This document shows positions 8,754 through 18,457 of a DNA stretch of 64,000 nucleotides, piece after piece. The notes under the pieces were generated by a model. That model ran no database searches. It was not told where the DNA came from and saw only the letters and a list, made by a program, of their open reading frames with translations. The position numbers were made by a program, and so were the translations under genes. This DNA comes from Acetobacter vaccinii. Lineage in GTDB: Bacteria; Pseudomonadota; Alphaproteobacteria; Acetobacterales; Acetobacteraceae. The number at the start of each line of letters is the position of its first letter. Position 1 is the stretch's first letter. Where the stretch lies: the NCBI RefSeq assembly GCF_008365315.1, contig NZ_CP043506.1, positions 2,469,001-2,533,000 on the forward strand. Direction: 5' to 3'.

Positions 8754-9971
8754 ATGTCTGGCCATTCTAAACATGAAGGCTACGAGCCCCATTGGCAGCG
8801 TAATTTGGCCGTCTGCCTGTTTGGCTCCTTTACAACCTTGGTCGCAATGACACTCATGCTACCGTTCTTGCCGCTTTATGTGCAGCAGTTGGGTGCAAGA
8901 GATCAGGCAAGCATTGCTCAATGGTCGGGCATAGCCTACGGCGCAACATTTCTGACAGCCGGGCTCGTCGCGCCGCTCTGGGGGCGGTTAGGAGATCGAT
9001 ATGGACGCAAACCCATGCTGGTACGGGCCAGCTTGGGTATGGCCATAACAATGGCGTTGATGGGGTGTGCCGACACTCTATGGCAACTTGTCGGATTACG
9101 ACTGCTGGCTGGTCTGGCAGGAGGTTATTCATCCGGAGCAACGATCATGGTGGCAGCCCAGACACCACGCAATCGCTCTGCCTGGGCTCTGGGCCTGCTG
9201 TCTTCGGGCGTCATGGCGGGCACTTTGGCAGGCCCACTGATTGGGGGCTTTCTGCCGGCTCTTATTGGCATCCGTATGACGTTCCTCGCGGCAGGGGGGC
9301 TGATTTTCGTGGCGTTTCTGGCGACTGTTCTGCTGGTGCGTGAAACACCACGCTGTTCGGTCAAGGAGGGGCAGGCTCGCAGTCACTGGGCGGAAATTCC
9401 CGATAAGCGTCTCGTCTTGGCTATGTTAACGACCGGATTGTTATTGATGGTCGCCACTATGTCGATTGAGCCCATTATTACCCTCTATGTGCAAACCCTG
9501 ACCACTGATCCGGCCCGAGTAACGTGGATAGCTGGCCTAGCCATGTCGGCCGCTGCATTCGGGAGTATTGTGTCTGCCTCTTACCTTGGCCGACTTGCAG
9601 ATCGTGTTGGCCATGGCTCTGTGATCGCAGGGGCTCTGGCTGTTGCCGGGTTACTGCTGATTCCTCAGGCGTTTGTTACAACGGGTTGGCAACTGATCGG
9701 GCTGCGCTTCCTGATGGGATTATCCCTTGGAGGGCTATTACCCTGTATTTCCACGGTGATCCGACATAATGTCCCTGATTATGCGGTGGGCCTTGTTTTG
9801 GGTTACGCAATTTCTGCCCAATACGCGGGTCAGGTTGTGGGACCGCTGCTTGGTGGATTTGTCGGTGGGCACATAGGCATGCGTGCTGTTTTTCTGGGAA
9901 CGAGCGGGTTGCTGCTTTTGGGTGCAGCCTGCAACTGGCGTATTTGCCTATTTTATCGCCAGACTACCTAA
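8754..9971 (+). CDS. MFS efflux transporter (DHA1-type)
   Basis: 405 residues with about twelve hydrophobic segments. Motif A appears as GRLGDRYGRKPML between segments 2 and 3, and a motif-C-like glycine-rich stretch (GVMAGTLAGPLIGGFLP) in segment 5, typical of proton-driven drug:H+ antiporters with 12 segments. A related motif recurs in the second half (YLGRLADRVGHG). Likely controlled by the divergent GntR protein through the palindrome at 8709. Substrate unknown. Confidence 0.88.
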   Translation: MSGHSKHEGYEPHWQRNLAVCLFGSFTTLVAMTLMLPFLPLYVQQLGARDQASIAQWSGIAYGATFLTAGLVAPLWGRLGDRYGRKPMLVRASLGMAITMALMGCADTLWQLVGLRLLAGLAGGYSSGATIMVAAQTPRNRSAWALGLLSSGVMAGTLAGPLIGGFLPALIGIRMTFLAAGGLIFVAFLATVLLVRETPRCSVKEGQARSHWAEIPDKRLVLAMLTTGLLLMVATMSIEPIITLYVQTLTTDPARVTWIAGLAMSAAAFGSIVSASYLGRLADRVGHGSVIAGALAVAGLLLIPQAFVTTGWQLIGLRFLMGLSLGGLLPCISTVIRHNVPDYAVGLVLGYAISAQYAGQVVGPLLGGFVGGHIGMRAVFLGTSGLLLLGAACNWRICLFYRQTT

Positions 9972-10134
9972 GCTGCTGCAAATTTTCGGATCAGACACAA
10001 CAAGTGCCGGAAAATTGACATGACAAAACCGGCCATAACTGGGATTAATCACGACCAATAAGTCGAGCAGACAGTTGCCGGTTGGTATTGCCGTTGCTTC
10101 AGGTCCAGAACACCTTCACGACGTTGGGATTACA

Positions 10135-12924
10135 ATGAGCGCCTATTCAGATTACCTCGCTGAAATCAAAGACCGCGAAAATCAGGGGCTTGCTCCCAAG
10201 CCAATCGATGATGGCAGTCTTGTTAGTGAAATTATCACCCTGATTGAAGACACTGGGAACGAGCAGCGGGCAGATGCTCTCAAATTCTTCATCTACAATA
10301 CGCTACCAGGCACCACGAGTGCGGCTGGTGTCAAGGCCGATTTTCTGAAGAAGATCGTGCTGGGTGAAACAGTCGTCCCAGAAATCACCCCGAGCTTTGC
10401 CCTTGAGCTTCTTTCACACATGAAAGGTGGCCCCTCTGTCAGGGTGCTGCTTGATATCGCATTGTCAGACGCAAGCCCGCTGGCCAAACAGGCTGGAGAG
10501 GTGCTGAAGACCCAGGTCTTCCTTTACGATGCCGATATGTTCCGCCTGCGCGATGCCTATAAGGCAGGCAATGCCGTCGCAAAGGACGTGCTTGAAAGCT
10601 ACGCCAAGGCTGAGTTTTTTACCAAGCTCCCTGATGTTGAAGACGAAATTAAAGTCGTCACCTTCATTGCTGCTGAAGGCGACATCTCGACGGACCTTCT
10701 GTCTCCCGGCAATCAGGCCCATTCGCGCTCAGACCGTGAACTACATGGCCAGTGCATGATCTCGCCCGAGGCGCAGAAAGAGATCGTCGCGCTGCAGAAG
10801 CAGCACCCTGATGCCCGCGTGATGATGATTGCCGAAAAAGGCACAATGGGTGTCGGTTCTTCCCGCATGTCGGGTGTAAACAACGTGGCACTGTGGACCG
10901 GCAAGCAGGCAAGCCCTTACGTTCCTTTTGTCAATTTTGCTCCTATTGTCGCAGGCACGAATGGTATTTCGCCAATTTTTGCGACAACCGTTGATGTGAC
11001 AGGCGGCATTGGCATTAATCTGAAAAACTGGGTCAGAAAGACTGATGCCGATGGCAAGCCAGTTCTGAACGCTGACGGCAACCCTGTCCTTGAGCAGAAA
11101 TATTCGGTCGAAACCGGCACCATTTTGACGATTGATGTGAAGGAGAAGCAACTTCGCGATGAGGCTGGCAAAGCTCTGGTCGATATCTCTGCGGCATTCA
11201 CGCCCCAGAAAATGGAGTTCATGAAAGCCGGTAGTTCTTACGCTATCGTTTTCGGCAAAAAGCTCCAGACTTTTGCGGCCCAGACGCTTGGAGTTGAAGC
11301 AACTCCGGTTTTTGCCCCCAACAAAGAAATTGCGATTGATGGTCAGGGTCTGACGGCTGTCGAGAAAATCTTCAACCGCAACGCTGTTGGTGTTACGCCG
11401 GGCAAGGTCCTGCATGCAGGGTCGGATGTGCGTGTGAAGGTGAATATCGTCGGCTCCCAGGATACGACCGGCCTGATGACTGCGCAGGAACTTGAGGCAA
11501 TGGCAGCTACCGTCATTTCACCTTTGGTGGATGGCGCATACCAGTCTGGCTGTCACACGGCATCTGTCTGGGATAAAAAAGCACAGGCGAATATTCCAAA
11601 GCTCATGAAATTCATGAATGACTTTGGCCTGATCACGGCACGTGACCCCAAAGGGGTCTACCACCCGATGACAGACGTCATTCATAAAGTGCTGAACGAC
11701 ATCACGGTAGATGACTGGGCGATCATCATCGGTGGAGACAGCCATACCCGCATGTCGAAGGGTGTTGCCTTTGGCGCTGACTCCGGCACTGTGGCGCTGG
11801 CACTGGCTACCGGTGAAGCAACAATGCCGATCCCGCAGTCCGTCAAGGTCACGTTCAAAGGTACGATGAAGCCGTATATGGACTTCCGTGACGTCGTACA
11901 CGCCACTCAGGCACAGATGCTTAAGCAGTGCGGTGATAACGTCTTCCAGGGCCGCATCATCGAAGTCCATATCGGCACTCTGCTTGCAGACCAAGCTTTT
12001 ACCTTTACCGACTGGACAGCGGAGATGAAAGCTAAGGCTTCCATCTGCATCTCTCAGGATGAAACGCTGATAGAATCCTTGGAAATCGCCAAGTCACGCA
12101 TTCAGATCATGATCGACAAAGGTATGGAGAACGCGGCAGGCACATTGAAAGGCCTGATCGCTAAAGCCGACAAACGCATTGCTGAAATACGTTCGGGTGA
12201 AAACCCAGCTCTGGCTCCCGATGACAATGCGAAATATTTTGCCGAGGTGGTGGTTGATCTCGATCTGATTGACGAACCGATGATCGCCGATCCGGATGTG
12301 AATAATCCGGACGTATCCAAGCGCTACACACACGATACCATCCGTCCGGTTTCTTACTATGGTGGTACCAAGAAAGTAGACCTCGGTTTTGTCGGTTCCT
12401 GCATGGTACATAAGGGCGATATGAAAATTGTTGCCCAGATGCTGAAGAACCTTGAAAAAGCACAAGGAAAAGTAGAGTTCCAAGCGCCCCTGGTTGTTGC
12501 CGCACCAACTTACAATATTATTGATGAGTTGAAGACGGAGGGAGACTGGGAAGTTCTGGAACGTTACTCTGGCTTCGAATTTAACGATCAGCACCCAAAA
12601 GCAACTGCACGTACCGAATACGAAAACGTCCTCTATCTGGAACGCCCAGGCTGTAACCTGTGCATGGGTAACCAGGAAAAAGCCGAAAAGGGTGATACTG
12701 TCCTCGCGACTTCAACACGCCTCTTCCAAGGACGTGTCGTTGAAGATTCCAAAGACAAGAAAGGTGAATCCCTTCTGGCTTCAACACCAGTTGTAGTGCT
12801 GTCCGCAATCCTTGGCCGGATGCCCACTAAGGACGAGTACAAAGCTGCGGTCGAAGGGATTGAGTTGACTAAATTCACTCCACCAAAAACGGCTCCGCTC
12901 GGTTCTATGTCCGTCCACTATTAA
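10135..12924 (+). CDS. acnB: Aconitate hydratase B (2-methylisocitrate dehydratase)
   Basis: 929 residues from ATG 10135 (GGGA seven nt upstream); the frame extends 20 codons further but without family support. AcnB order is visible: an N-terminal HEAT-like helical domain, a swivel domain, then the 4Fe-4S catalytic part. GSCMVHKGDM (C756) and PGCNLCMGNQ (C840, C843) supply the cluster ligands; GGDSHTRMSKGVAFGADSGTVALA is the conserved substrate-side loop. It interconverts citrate and isocitrate in the TCA cycle, and AcnB enzymes can also dehydrate 2-methylisocitrate. It is about 60 residues longer than the E. coli enzyme. Monocistronic, with its own terminator. Confidence 0.95.
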   Translation: MSAYSDYLAEIKDRENQGLAPKPIDDGSLVSEIITLIEDTGNEQRADALKFFIYNTLPGTTSAAGVKADFLKKIVLGETVVPEITPSFALELLSHMKGGPSVRVLLDIALSDASPLAKQAGEVLKTQVFLYDADMFRLRDAYKAGNAVAKDVLESYAKAEFFTKLPDVEDEIKVVTFIAAEGDISTDLLSPGNQAHSRSDRELHGQCMISPEAQKEIVALQKQHPDARVMMIAEKGTMGVGSSRMSGVNNVALWTGKQASPYVPFVNFAPIVAGTNGISPIFATTVDVTGGIGINLKNWVRKTDADGKPVLNADGNPVLEQKYSVETGTILTIDVKEKQLRDEAGKALVDISAAFTPQKMEFMKAGSSYAIVFGKKLQTFAAQTLGVEATPVFAPNKEIAIDGQGLTAVEKIFNRNAVGVTPGKVLHAGSDVRVKVNIVGSQDTTGLMTAQELEAMAATVISPLVDGAYQSGCHTASVWDKKAQANIPKLMKFMNDFGLITARDPKGVYHPMTDVIHKVLNDITVDDWAIIIGGDSHTRMSKGVAFGADSGTVALALATGEATMPIPQSVKVTFKGTMKPYMDFRDVVHATQAQMLKQCGDNVFQGRIIEVHIGTLLADQAFTFTDWTAEMKAKASICISQDETLIESLEIAKSRIQIMIDKGMENAAGTLKGLIAKADKRIAEIRSGENPALAPDDNAKYFAEVVVDLDLIDEPMIADPDVNNPDVSKRYTHDTIRPVSYYGGTKKVDLGFVGSCMVHKGDMKIVAQMLKNLEKAQGKVEFQAPLVVAAPTYNIIDELKTEGDWEVLERYSGFEFNDQHPKATARTEYENVLYLERPGCNLCMGNQEKAEKGDTVLATSTRLFQGRVVEDSKDKKGESLLASTPVVVLSAILGRMPTKDEYKAAVEGIELTKFTPPKTAPLGSMSVHY

Positions 12925-12983
12925 TGATTGCAAATGTTAGACTTAGCCAATTTTAATTTATTGTGTTGAACGCTGCGTTATCG

Positions 12984-13031
12984 CTCACAGATTTATCCAT
13001 AGAGGATTAAATCTGTGAGTGACGTTTTTTT
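12984..13031 (+). terminator. Rho-independent terminator of acnB
   Basis: CTCACAGATTTA (12984-12995) pairs perfectly with TAAATCTGTGAG (13008-13019) and is followed by a run of seven T (13025-13031). It starts about 60 nt after the acnB stop. Confidence 0.9.
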
Positions 13032-13733
13032 GCTATCAGAGAGCTAATTCTTGGGGGCATCGAAGAATTATATTTTGATGTATTTTGCTTACGATAGGAG
13101 GCTATGACGTGTTGATTGATGGTGCCCGGATTAGCCTTCCATCTGTATTTTGAGAAAATCGAGGACTATATAATGTGCTGAATTTCTATACATGGGGGGC
13201 ATCCTCTCCAGAAACAGGAAGCAGCACATTTTTTAATCAGCCTGTAGCTCGAGTGATGCTTACCGTTCGGGAAACAAGCCTCGCCTGGGATTTCTGATCA
13301 GAACAGATTCAACACGGGGTCGGATGACCGATTTTCCAGCATTCGACTTCTGGATATGGTAGGGTTGGGTTTGAGATGAGGCTTTTCCCTGCAGATCTTC
13401 CCAACAAATTCCTACGTCTTTATGAAGTCTGCGTCGGCTTTCGATCAATAGAAATATGGGATTTGTAACCAAAAAACGTGATCGCGAGATTGATTGAGGT
13501 CATACTCCTATCTTCCTGCCCCTTGATGTTGGAAAATTTCAACGTCCAGAACGCATGGCGGTCTTTGTGAGACAGCTTTGTTGGCCATCCAGTCCTATGG
13601 ATATCCTTCCAGAAAACTCGGCTTCTTAGTGCCCGTGTTGTGCCGCTAGGAGGTATCGTCAGTTAACGGTGTTGCCCCGGCCCGCGTAATTTTTCTTGTT
13701 TTGTGGTGTTTTCTCTCTGCTTTTCAGGGAAAT
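13032..13733. other. Gene-poor region with one long-loop inverted repeat
   Basis: About 700 bases without a supportable gene. AATGTGCTG (13172-13180) and CAGCACATT (13222-13230) form a 9-bp inverted repeat running into TTTT, compatible with a terminator or small-RNA 3' end. Short frames around 13260-13470 have no recognisable product. It leads into a decayed transposase, so it may be old IS or cargo debris. Confidence 0.45.
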
Positions 13734-14239
13734 ATGCAGGTGCGCCGGTATGGTTTGAACGATGCTCAATGAGAACGGATCAAGGATATTCTTCCTGGTC
13801 GGGAGGGTAGTCCCTGGCGCGACCCGCCTGTCCGGTTCGGGAGTTGGAAGAACGTCCATCGCCAGTTACGTCCCTGGTGCGAAGGGGCGTTATCAAACGG
13901 GATTTTCCGGTACCTAGCTGTCGACCATGACAACGCATACATGGCGATCGATAGCACGATCGTTTGAACTCACCAGCATAGTGCGGGCGCTCATAAAAAA
14001 GGGGCGTGAACCAAGCTATCGGATGGTCCCGTGGCGAGCTAACCACGAAACTCCACGGCACTATCGATGCTACCGGAAAAGCTACGGCTCTTCTTCTGGC
14101 GCCCGGACAAAAAGCCGACATCGTTGAATCTGAGCCATTGCTCGATGAAGTCGATCCCGGGACCTTCCTTGCCACGGCTCAACTCGTCGCCGCTATCATC
14201 AGAATTAACCGACGACATGACCGAGTAAACTCAGGCTAG
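13734..14239 (+). pseudogene. IS5-family transposase, decayed
   Basis: The ATG at 13734 opens a reading resembling an IS5-family DDE transposase: VRRYGLNDAQ then a stop, ERIKDILPGREG, a deletion, WRDPPVRFGSWKNVHRQL, YMAIDSTIV (catalytic Asp), then a frame change into HQHSAGA, and another into QAIGWSRGELTTKLHGTIDA and GQKADIVESEPLL. At least one nonsense codon and two frame changes plus an internal deletion are needed, so it is dead. Confidence 0.75.
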
Positions 14240-14391
14240 TTTAGTAACTTGATTTCCGTGTATTCACTATATATGACACTCGGAATATGTATTTTATAAA
14301 TACGGTCTTTCGTCGTTATATTATCTGTGCCTGAAGGCATGTCATCATGTCTCTCGGCAGTTGTTCCTTCTTTTTCAAGCCGGACCTTTCG

Positions 14392-15201
14392 ATGATTTCT
14401 GCTTTCTCTCTGTCCCGCCGCGCTTTGCTGGGCGTTCTAGTGATCGAGCCTTTGCTGCGCGTTGCGCACGCCGCCGAACAGAAGACCTTGCGGATCGGTA
14501 TTATGTCCGGTGAGGACGAGGATATCTGGCGTCTGATCGCCACCCACGCTGCCAGGGTCGGTCTGACGTTGAAAATCGTGACTTTTTCGGACTACAACGC
14601 GCCCGACGAGGCGCTGGCAGAGCATGAACTGGATGCCAATGCCTTTCAACACGGTCCATTTCTAGAGGCCCAGAAGGCAGCACACGGTTATAGTATCGTG
14701 CCTGTGGGCAATACCTATTTCTCCCCGATCGGACTGTATTCCGCGCGCTGGCCGTCGGTGGCAGCCCTGCCAAAGGGGGCCGTGATCGGCGTTCCGAACG
14801 ACCCTAGCAACGAGGGCAGGGCCTTGCGCTTACTGGAGACGTTAGGGCTGATCAAGCTGGCGCCTTCGGCCGGCTTGCTGCCCACAGCGCTGGATATTAC
14901 CGACAACCCGCTCGACCTGTCGGTGAAGGAACTGGATGCTGGGATCGTGGGCCGCACGCTTCCCGACCTAGATGCTGGCGTTGTCAACACGAACTGGGCG
15001 TTCAAATCGGGTATCCAGATTGATAGGCAGCGGATCGGGCAGGAGGTACTGACCAATAACCCGTACGTCAATTTCGTTGCGGTCAATGAGGCGGATGCCA
15101 ATGCACCTTGGGTCGCGCCGTTGATGGACGCCATCCACCAGGCCGACGTGCGGAAGGCCATCATCGATATCTACCAGAGCAGGATCATCCCGGCATGGTG
15201 A
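14392..15201 (+). CDS. metQ: MetQ/NlpA family substrate-binding protein
   Basis: 269 residues from ATG 14392; an ATG at 14347 with GAAGG upstream would add 15 residues. The N-terminus has a twin-arginine-like signal (SLSRRALLGVLVIEPLLRVAHA); no lipobox Cys is seen, unlike classical MetQ lipoproteins. LRIGIMSGEDEDIWRLIATHA and ELDANAFQHGPFLEAQKA are MetQ/NlpA hallmarks. Should bind methionine or a related amino acid in the periplasm and deliver it to MetNI. Its stop overlaps metN by 7 nt. Confidence 0.88.
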   Translation: MISAFSLSRRALLGVLVIEPLLRVAHAAEQKTLRIGIMSGEDEDIWRLIATHAARVGLTLKIVTFSDYNAPDEALAEHELDANAFQHGPFLEAQKAAHGYSIVPVGNTYFSPIGLYSARWPSVAALPKGAVIGVPNDPSNEGRALRLLETLGLIKLAPSAGLLPTALDITDNPLDLSVKELDAGIVGRTLPDLDAGVVNTNWAFKSGIQIDRQRIGQEVLTNNPYVNFVAVNEADANAPWVAPLMDAIHQADVRKAIIDIYQSRIIPAW

Positions 15202-16229
15202 AGAACCTTCTCCGGGTTGAACATGCCACTCGCCGCTTCGGCAGCCACACGGCACTGGACGACGTCTCGGTTCAGCTCCGCTCCGGCGAGATACTAGGCA
15301 TTATCGGTCGGTCCGGTGCTGGGAAAAGCACGTTGCTGCGGTGTCTGAACGGGCTGGAACGGCTCGATAGCGGGCGCATCCTGATCGAAGACCGCGATAT
15401 TACAACCCTGCCCGAGCGCGAACTGGTACAGGTGCGGCGGCGGATTGGGCTGGTGTTCCAGCATTTCAACCTGCTGAATTCTCGCACTGTTGCCGGCAAT
15501 ATCGAACTTCCCCTCAAGATCGCCGGTGCACCCCGCGACAAGCGCCGGGCGCGGGTTGCTGAACTGCTGGATCTGGTCGGGTTGGCTGGACATGCCGACA
15601 AACGTCCCAGTCAGCTTTCGGGCGGTCAGAAGCAGCGGGTGGGTATTGCCCGGGCACTGGTGGCCGACCCAGCCTTACTGCTGTGTGACGAGGCCACGTC
15701 GGCTTTAGACCCGGAAACCACGCTCTCCATCCTCGACCTGCTCCACGACATCAACCGTCAATTGGGTTTGACGATCATCCTGATCACTCACGAGATGGAT
15801 GTGATCCGCCGTATCGCGCAACGCATTCTGGTCATGGATCACGGCCGCGTGGTTGAGGATGCAGAAACCGCGCAGGTTCTGCGCGGTGCGGCACAGCATG
15901 CGGTCACACAGGCCTTCCTGCACGGCGAAACGACGCCTCTGCCCGACAGGATCGTGGCCCTGATGCGTCCGGACGCGTTTGCCGGAGCGGTCCCCGTGCT
16001 GCGGCTGGCGCTTGATATTGAAACGACGGATGCGTCCATCCTGTCGATCCTAGCGCACCAATATGGCATTGATGCTACGATGCTATGCGCCAGAATAGCC
16101 GAAGGCGGTGCGCGCATACAGGCGGAATGCGTGGTGCGTCTGTCCGGGCATGATGAAAAGGTTATGAACTTTCTTCACCAGGCTAGCCCGTCGATGGAGG
16201 TATTGGGCTATGTCCCGGCTGATTCTTGA
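15195..16229 (+). CDS. metN: Methionine ABC transporter ATP-binding protein
   Basis: 344 residues from ATG 15195, inside the metQ stop. Walker A GRSGAGKST, Q-loop VFQHFN, signature LSGGQKQRVGIARAL and Walker B LLLCDEATSALDP are all present. The C-terminal part, about residues 260-340, matches the NIL domain that senses intracellular methionine in MetN. Hydrolyses ATP to drive MetI. Overlaps metI by 20 nt. Confidence 0.93.
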   Translation: MVKNLLRVEHATRRFGSHTALDDVSVQLRSGEILGIIGRSGAGKSTLLRCLNGLERLDSGRILIEDRDITTLPERELVQVRRRIGLVFQHFNLLNSRTVAGNIELPLKIAGAPRDKRRARVAELLDLVGLAGHADKRPSQLSGGQKQRVGIARALVADPALLLCDEATSALDPETTLSILDLLHDINRQLGLTIILITHEMDVIRRIAQRILVMDHGRVVEDAETAQVLRGAAQHAVTQAFLHGETTPLPDRIVALMRPDAFAGAVPVLRLALDIETTDASILSILAHQYGIDATMLCARIAEGGARIQAECVVRLSGHDEKVMNFLHQASPSMEVLGYVPADS

Positions 16230-16857
16230 TCTCATCCTGCACGCAACGGTTGAAACCATGGTAATGGTTATGGCTTCCGGCCTGATTGCAGTCGTCGGCG
16301 GCCTGCCTTTAGCCATCCTGCTGATTGTGACCAAACCAGACGGCATTCTGCCGCTGCCTGTGTTCTCGCGCGCACTCGGACTGGTGATCGATGCCGCACG
16401 GGCGGTACCATTCATGATCTTGCTAGTGCTGCTACTTCCGGTCACGCGGCTGATCGCGGGTACGACGCTCGGCACCGGGGCGGCCATCGTGCCGCTTTCC
16501 ATCGCTGCTGTGCCATATTTCGCACGTATCGCTGAAGTCTCTTTGCGTGAGGTGGATCGCAATCTTGTTGATGCCGTGCAGGCGATGGGCGGCACGCGCT
16601 GGATGGTCATCCGCTTTGTCCTGCTGCCCGAGGCACTGCCTGGCTTGATCTCCGGCATTACGGTTACGCTCGTCACGTTGGTCGGGGCTTCGGCCATGGC
16701 AGGTGTGATAGGTGCCGGGGGGCTGGGCGACCTCGCGATCCGCTACGGGTATCAGCGTTTCAACACAACAATCATGCTCTCTGTCGTGGCGGTGCTGATC
16801 GCTATGGTCACACTCATACAGGCCATCGGTAATGCATTGACCCGCAAACTGCGGTGA
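16210..16857 (+). CDS. metI: Methionine ABC transporter permease
   Basis: 215 residues with five or so membrane segments. The EAA loop reads VDAVQAMGGTRWMVIRFVLLPEALPGLISG, which contacts MetN. GASAMAGVIGAGGLGDLAIRYGYQRF is the conserved C-terminal MetI stretch. Start ATG 16210 lies within metN, with AGG nearby. Last gene of the metQNI operon. Confidence 0.93.
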   Translation: MSRLILDLILHATVETMVMVMASGLIAVVGGLPLAILLIVTKPDGILPLPVFSRALGLVIDAARAVPFMILLVLLLPVTRLIAGTTLGTGAAIVPLSIAAVPYFARIAEVSLREVDRNLVDAVQAMGGTRWMVIRFVLLPEALPGLISGITVTLVTLVGASAMAGVIGAGGLGDLAIRYGYQRFNTTIMLSVVAVLIAMVTLIQAIGNALTRKLR

Positions 16858-16898
16858 AATTGTCAAAACTATCGGCGCGGTGCTCAGGTCGCCCTGCG

Positions 16899-16933
16899 CC
16901 CCTGTATGCTCGATTATGATACGCATACAGGGG
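16899..16933 (+). terminator. Hairpin after metQNI
   Basis: CCCCTGTATGC (16899-16909) pairs perfectly with GCATACAGGGG (16923-16933) 41 nt after the metI stop. No T run follows, so it is a weaker terminator or an mRNA 3'-end stabiliser. Confidence 0.6.
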
Positions 16934-16937
16934 TGAT

Positions 16938-17151
16938 GTCACGTTAAGTCGGGCATGTTAATTGATGACGATGTCAAAGCTTCGTCTGCTGTCTTCTCCG
17001 CTGCCCGCAACCTCTTCGTTCCCCCCAATTCCAGCAGGAACGCACTCTCTCGCCGTCTCTTCGCATTCGCCCAATGGAATGCCGCAGCTACTCTCTCAGT
17101 ATGAAAAGTCGGCCACATTGGCGTCCTTCAAATTAACAGAGTTAGCGTGAC
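16938..17151 (+). pseudogene. IS6-type element remnant (ends only)
   Basis: Bounded by GTCACGTTAA (16938-16947) and TTAGCGTGAC (17142-17151). The inner part around 17068-17140 (FAFAQWNAA-like reading, then a conserved tail toward TTAACGTGAC) matches the 3' ends of the two other IS6-like remnants at 17990-18443 and 21830-22330. The transposase body is missing, so this is a short internally deleted copy. Confidence 0.55.
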
Positions 17152-17211
17152 AACATCCGAGAAAGGTGAGGCCCATGTTAGAAAAACTTTCATATAGAAG
17201 AGCAATATAAA

Positions 17212-17562
17212 ATGCCGACAAACCAACCAAACATTCCAAAACCTGGCACCATAGAATATTACGAAGGGGCAATACGATTTTCTCTGCGAATTGAAAATAA
17301 ATTTGGATTGATATCAAAAATAGTGCTTTGGATTATTTCTTTTATAGCAGTATCAAGCGCAGCCTTAATTCTATTTGCTATGTACATTCATTTCGATTTA
17401 GACTCTGCGCTGAACATCCGTAGCCAGCATGAAAGCAACATATATACAGCATTTATAATTTTATTCTTTTCTCCGACATGGATTATTGGTTGGCTGTGGT
17501 GCATCGTCGTCTTCACAAGATTATATGCAGAAAAAAAGCTCAAGCATCTGAGATACTCTTGA
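17212..17562 (+). CDS. Small two-segment membrane protein, unknown
   Basis: 116 residues, not recognised. Two strong hydrophobic segments at about residues 36-62 (ISKIVLWIISFIAVSSAALI) and 80-103 (AFIILFFSPTWIIGWLWCIVVF) with a basic C-terminus (EKKLKHLRYS) suggest an inner-membrane hairpin with cytoplasmic ends. The gene is markedly AT-richer than its neighbours and stands alone between two IS remnants, pointing to horizontal origin. Coding status rests on the uninterrupted frame and membrane pattern only. Confidence 0.55.
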   Translation: MPTNQPNIPKPGTIEYYEGAIRFSLRIENKFGLISKIVLWIISFIAVSSAALILFAMYIHFDLDSALNIRSQHESNIYTAFIILFFSPTWIIGWLWCIVVFTRLYAEKKLKHLRYS

Positions 17563-17608
17563 TTTTCTTAACATCAACCTTGGAGCCTGTCTGGAAATTC
17601 GCCCTGAT

Positions 17609-17968
17609 GTGATTCAAACTCTGGATGTGGACGCCAGAGCAGAGGGGCCGGCTGACCAGGATAGCGGTAAGACGAAACACTACCCGGCTGACATAACGGA
17701 CAAAAAATGGAAGAGGATCGCGCCGTTTATGCCAGGCTCTGGGCGTTGTGGTCGCCCACGGGAGGTTGCATTCCGTGAAGTGATCAATGCGCTTCGCTAT
17801 CTTGTTCGCTCAGGCCGTAGGTAGCGGATGCTGTCGATCCACTTCGGACACTGGTGCACAGTCTATGGCTGGTCTCGCGAGTTGACGCGCCGGCTCCTGT
17901 CCCAGACCATCGATGACGTTGAACTGATGCTCGACTGGGAGCAGGCTAGCCGCGAAGTCAGTCGATGA
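17609..17968 (+). pseudogene. IS5-family transposase N-terminal fragment
   Basis: The reading begins KHYPADITDKKWKRIAPFMP, GRPREVAFREVINALRYLVRSGRR, hits TAG at 17822-17824, and continues in the same frame as RMLSIHFGHWCTVYGW and ELMLDWEQASREVSR before TGA at 17968. This is the classic front end of an IS5-type transposase (Y-P-x-D-x-T-D-x-x-W, then 'LRTGCQWRMLP..F..W.TVY'). The DDE catalytic core is missing. Confidence 0.7.
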
Positions 17969-17989
17969 TGGCGCGTTAGTTCATTGATG

Positions 17990-18443
17990 GGGATGGGCAG
18001 GCATCTGTGACCCACAAACGGCATCGTTTTTACGTGAGGTGATCGCGCATGCGGTGTGGCTGTATTGCCGGTTTCCTCTGAGCTTGAAGAGATTCTACTC
18101 GAACGCGGGATTGTGGTCTCGTATGAGACAATCCGTCGCTGCTTGATGCCGCGTTCGCCCTCTCCCTGCACAGCAAACCAGCGAAAACTGGAGATGTCTG
18201 GCCTCTCAACGAAGTCTGTATCGTGATCAACGGTCGGCCCCACGGGCTCTGGCGGGCCGTTGACCAGGATGGCTACATCTTCGACGAGACCCTTCAGGCC
18301 CACCGCAACACGAAACTGGCAAAGCGCCTGCTGACCAGACTTCTGAAACAACAAGGTATCTGCCCAATGGAACGCCGCAGCTACTCTCCTAGCCTGAAAA
18401 GATGGTGACATTGGTATCGCTCAAGTCAACAAAATTAACGTGA
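17990..18443 (+). pseudogene. IS6-family transposase remnant
   Basis: Readings in shifting frames spell AVSSELEEILLERGIVVSYETIRRC, then (after a frame change) VCIVINGRPHGLWRAVDQDGYIFDETLQAHRNTKLAKRLLTRLLKQQG. These are the conserved IS6 blocks, including the DQDG catalytic-Asp strand. The front and the C-terminal part are deleted, and the end TTAACGTGAA (18434-18443) resembles the ends of the other IS6-like remnants here. Not functional. Confidence 0.75.
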
Positions 18444-18457
18444 AAGCATCTCTGGAA

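Noticed and set aside
10741..11415. 224-codon minus-strand frame within acnB
   Set aside because: Fully antisense to a strongly supported aconitase; low-complexity shadow composition.
14240..14391. SAM or methionine-related riboswitch before metQ
   Set aside because: The 150-nt leader is AT-rich and shows none of the conserved SAM-I/SAM-II elements I can recognise.
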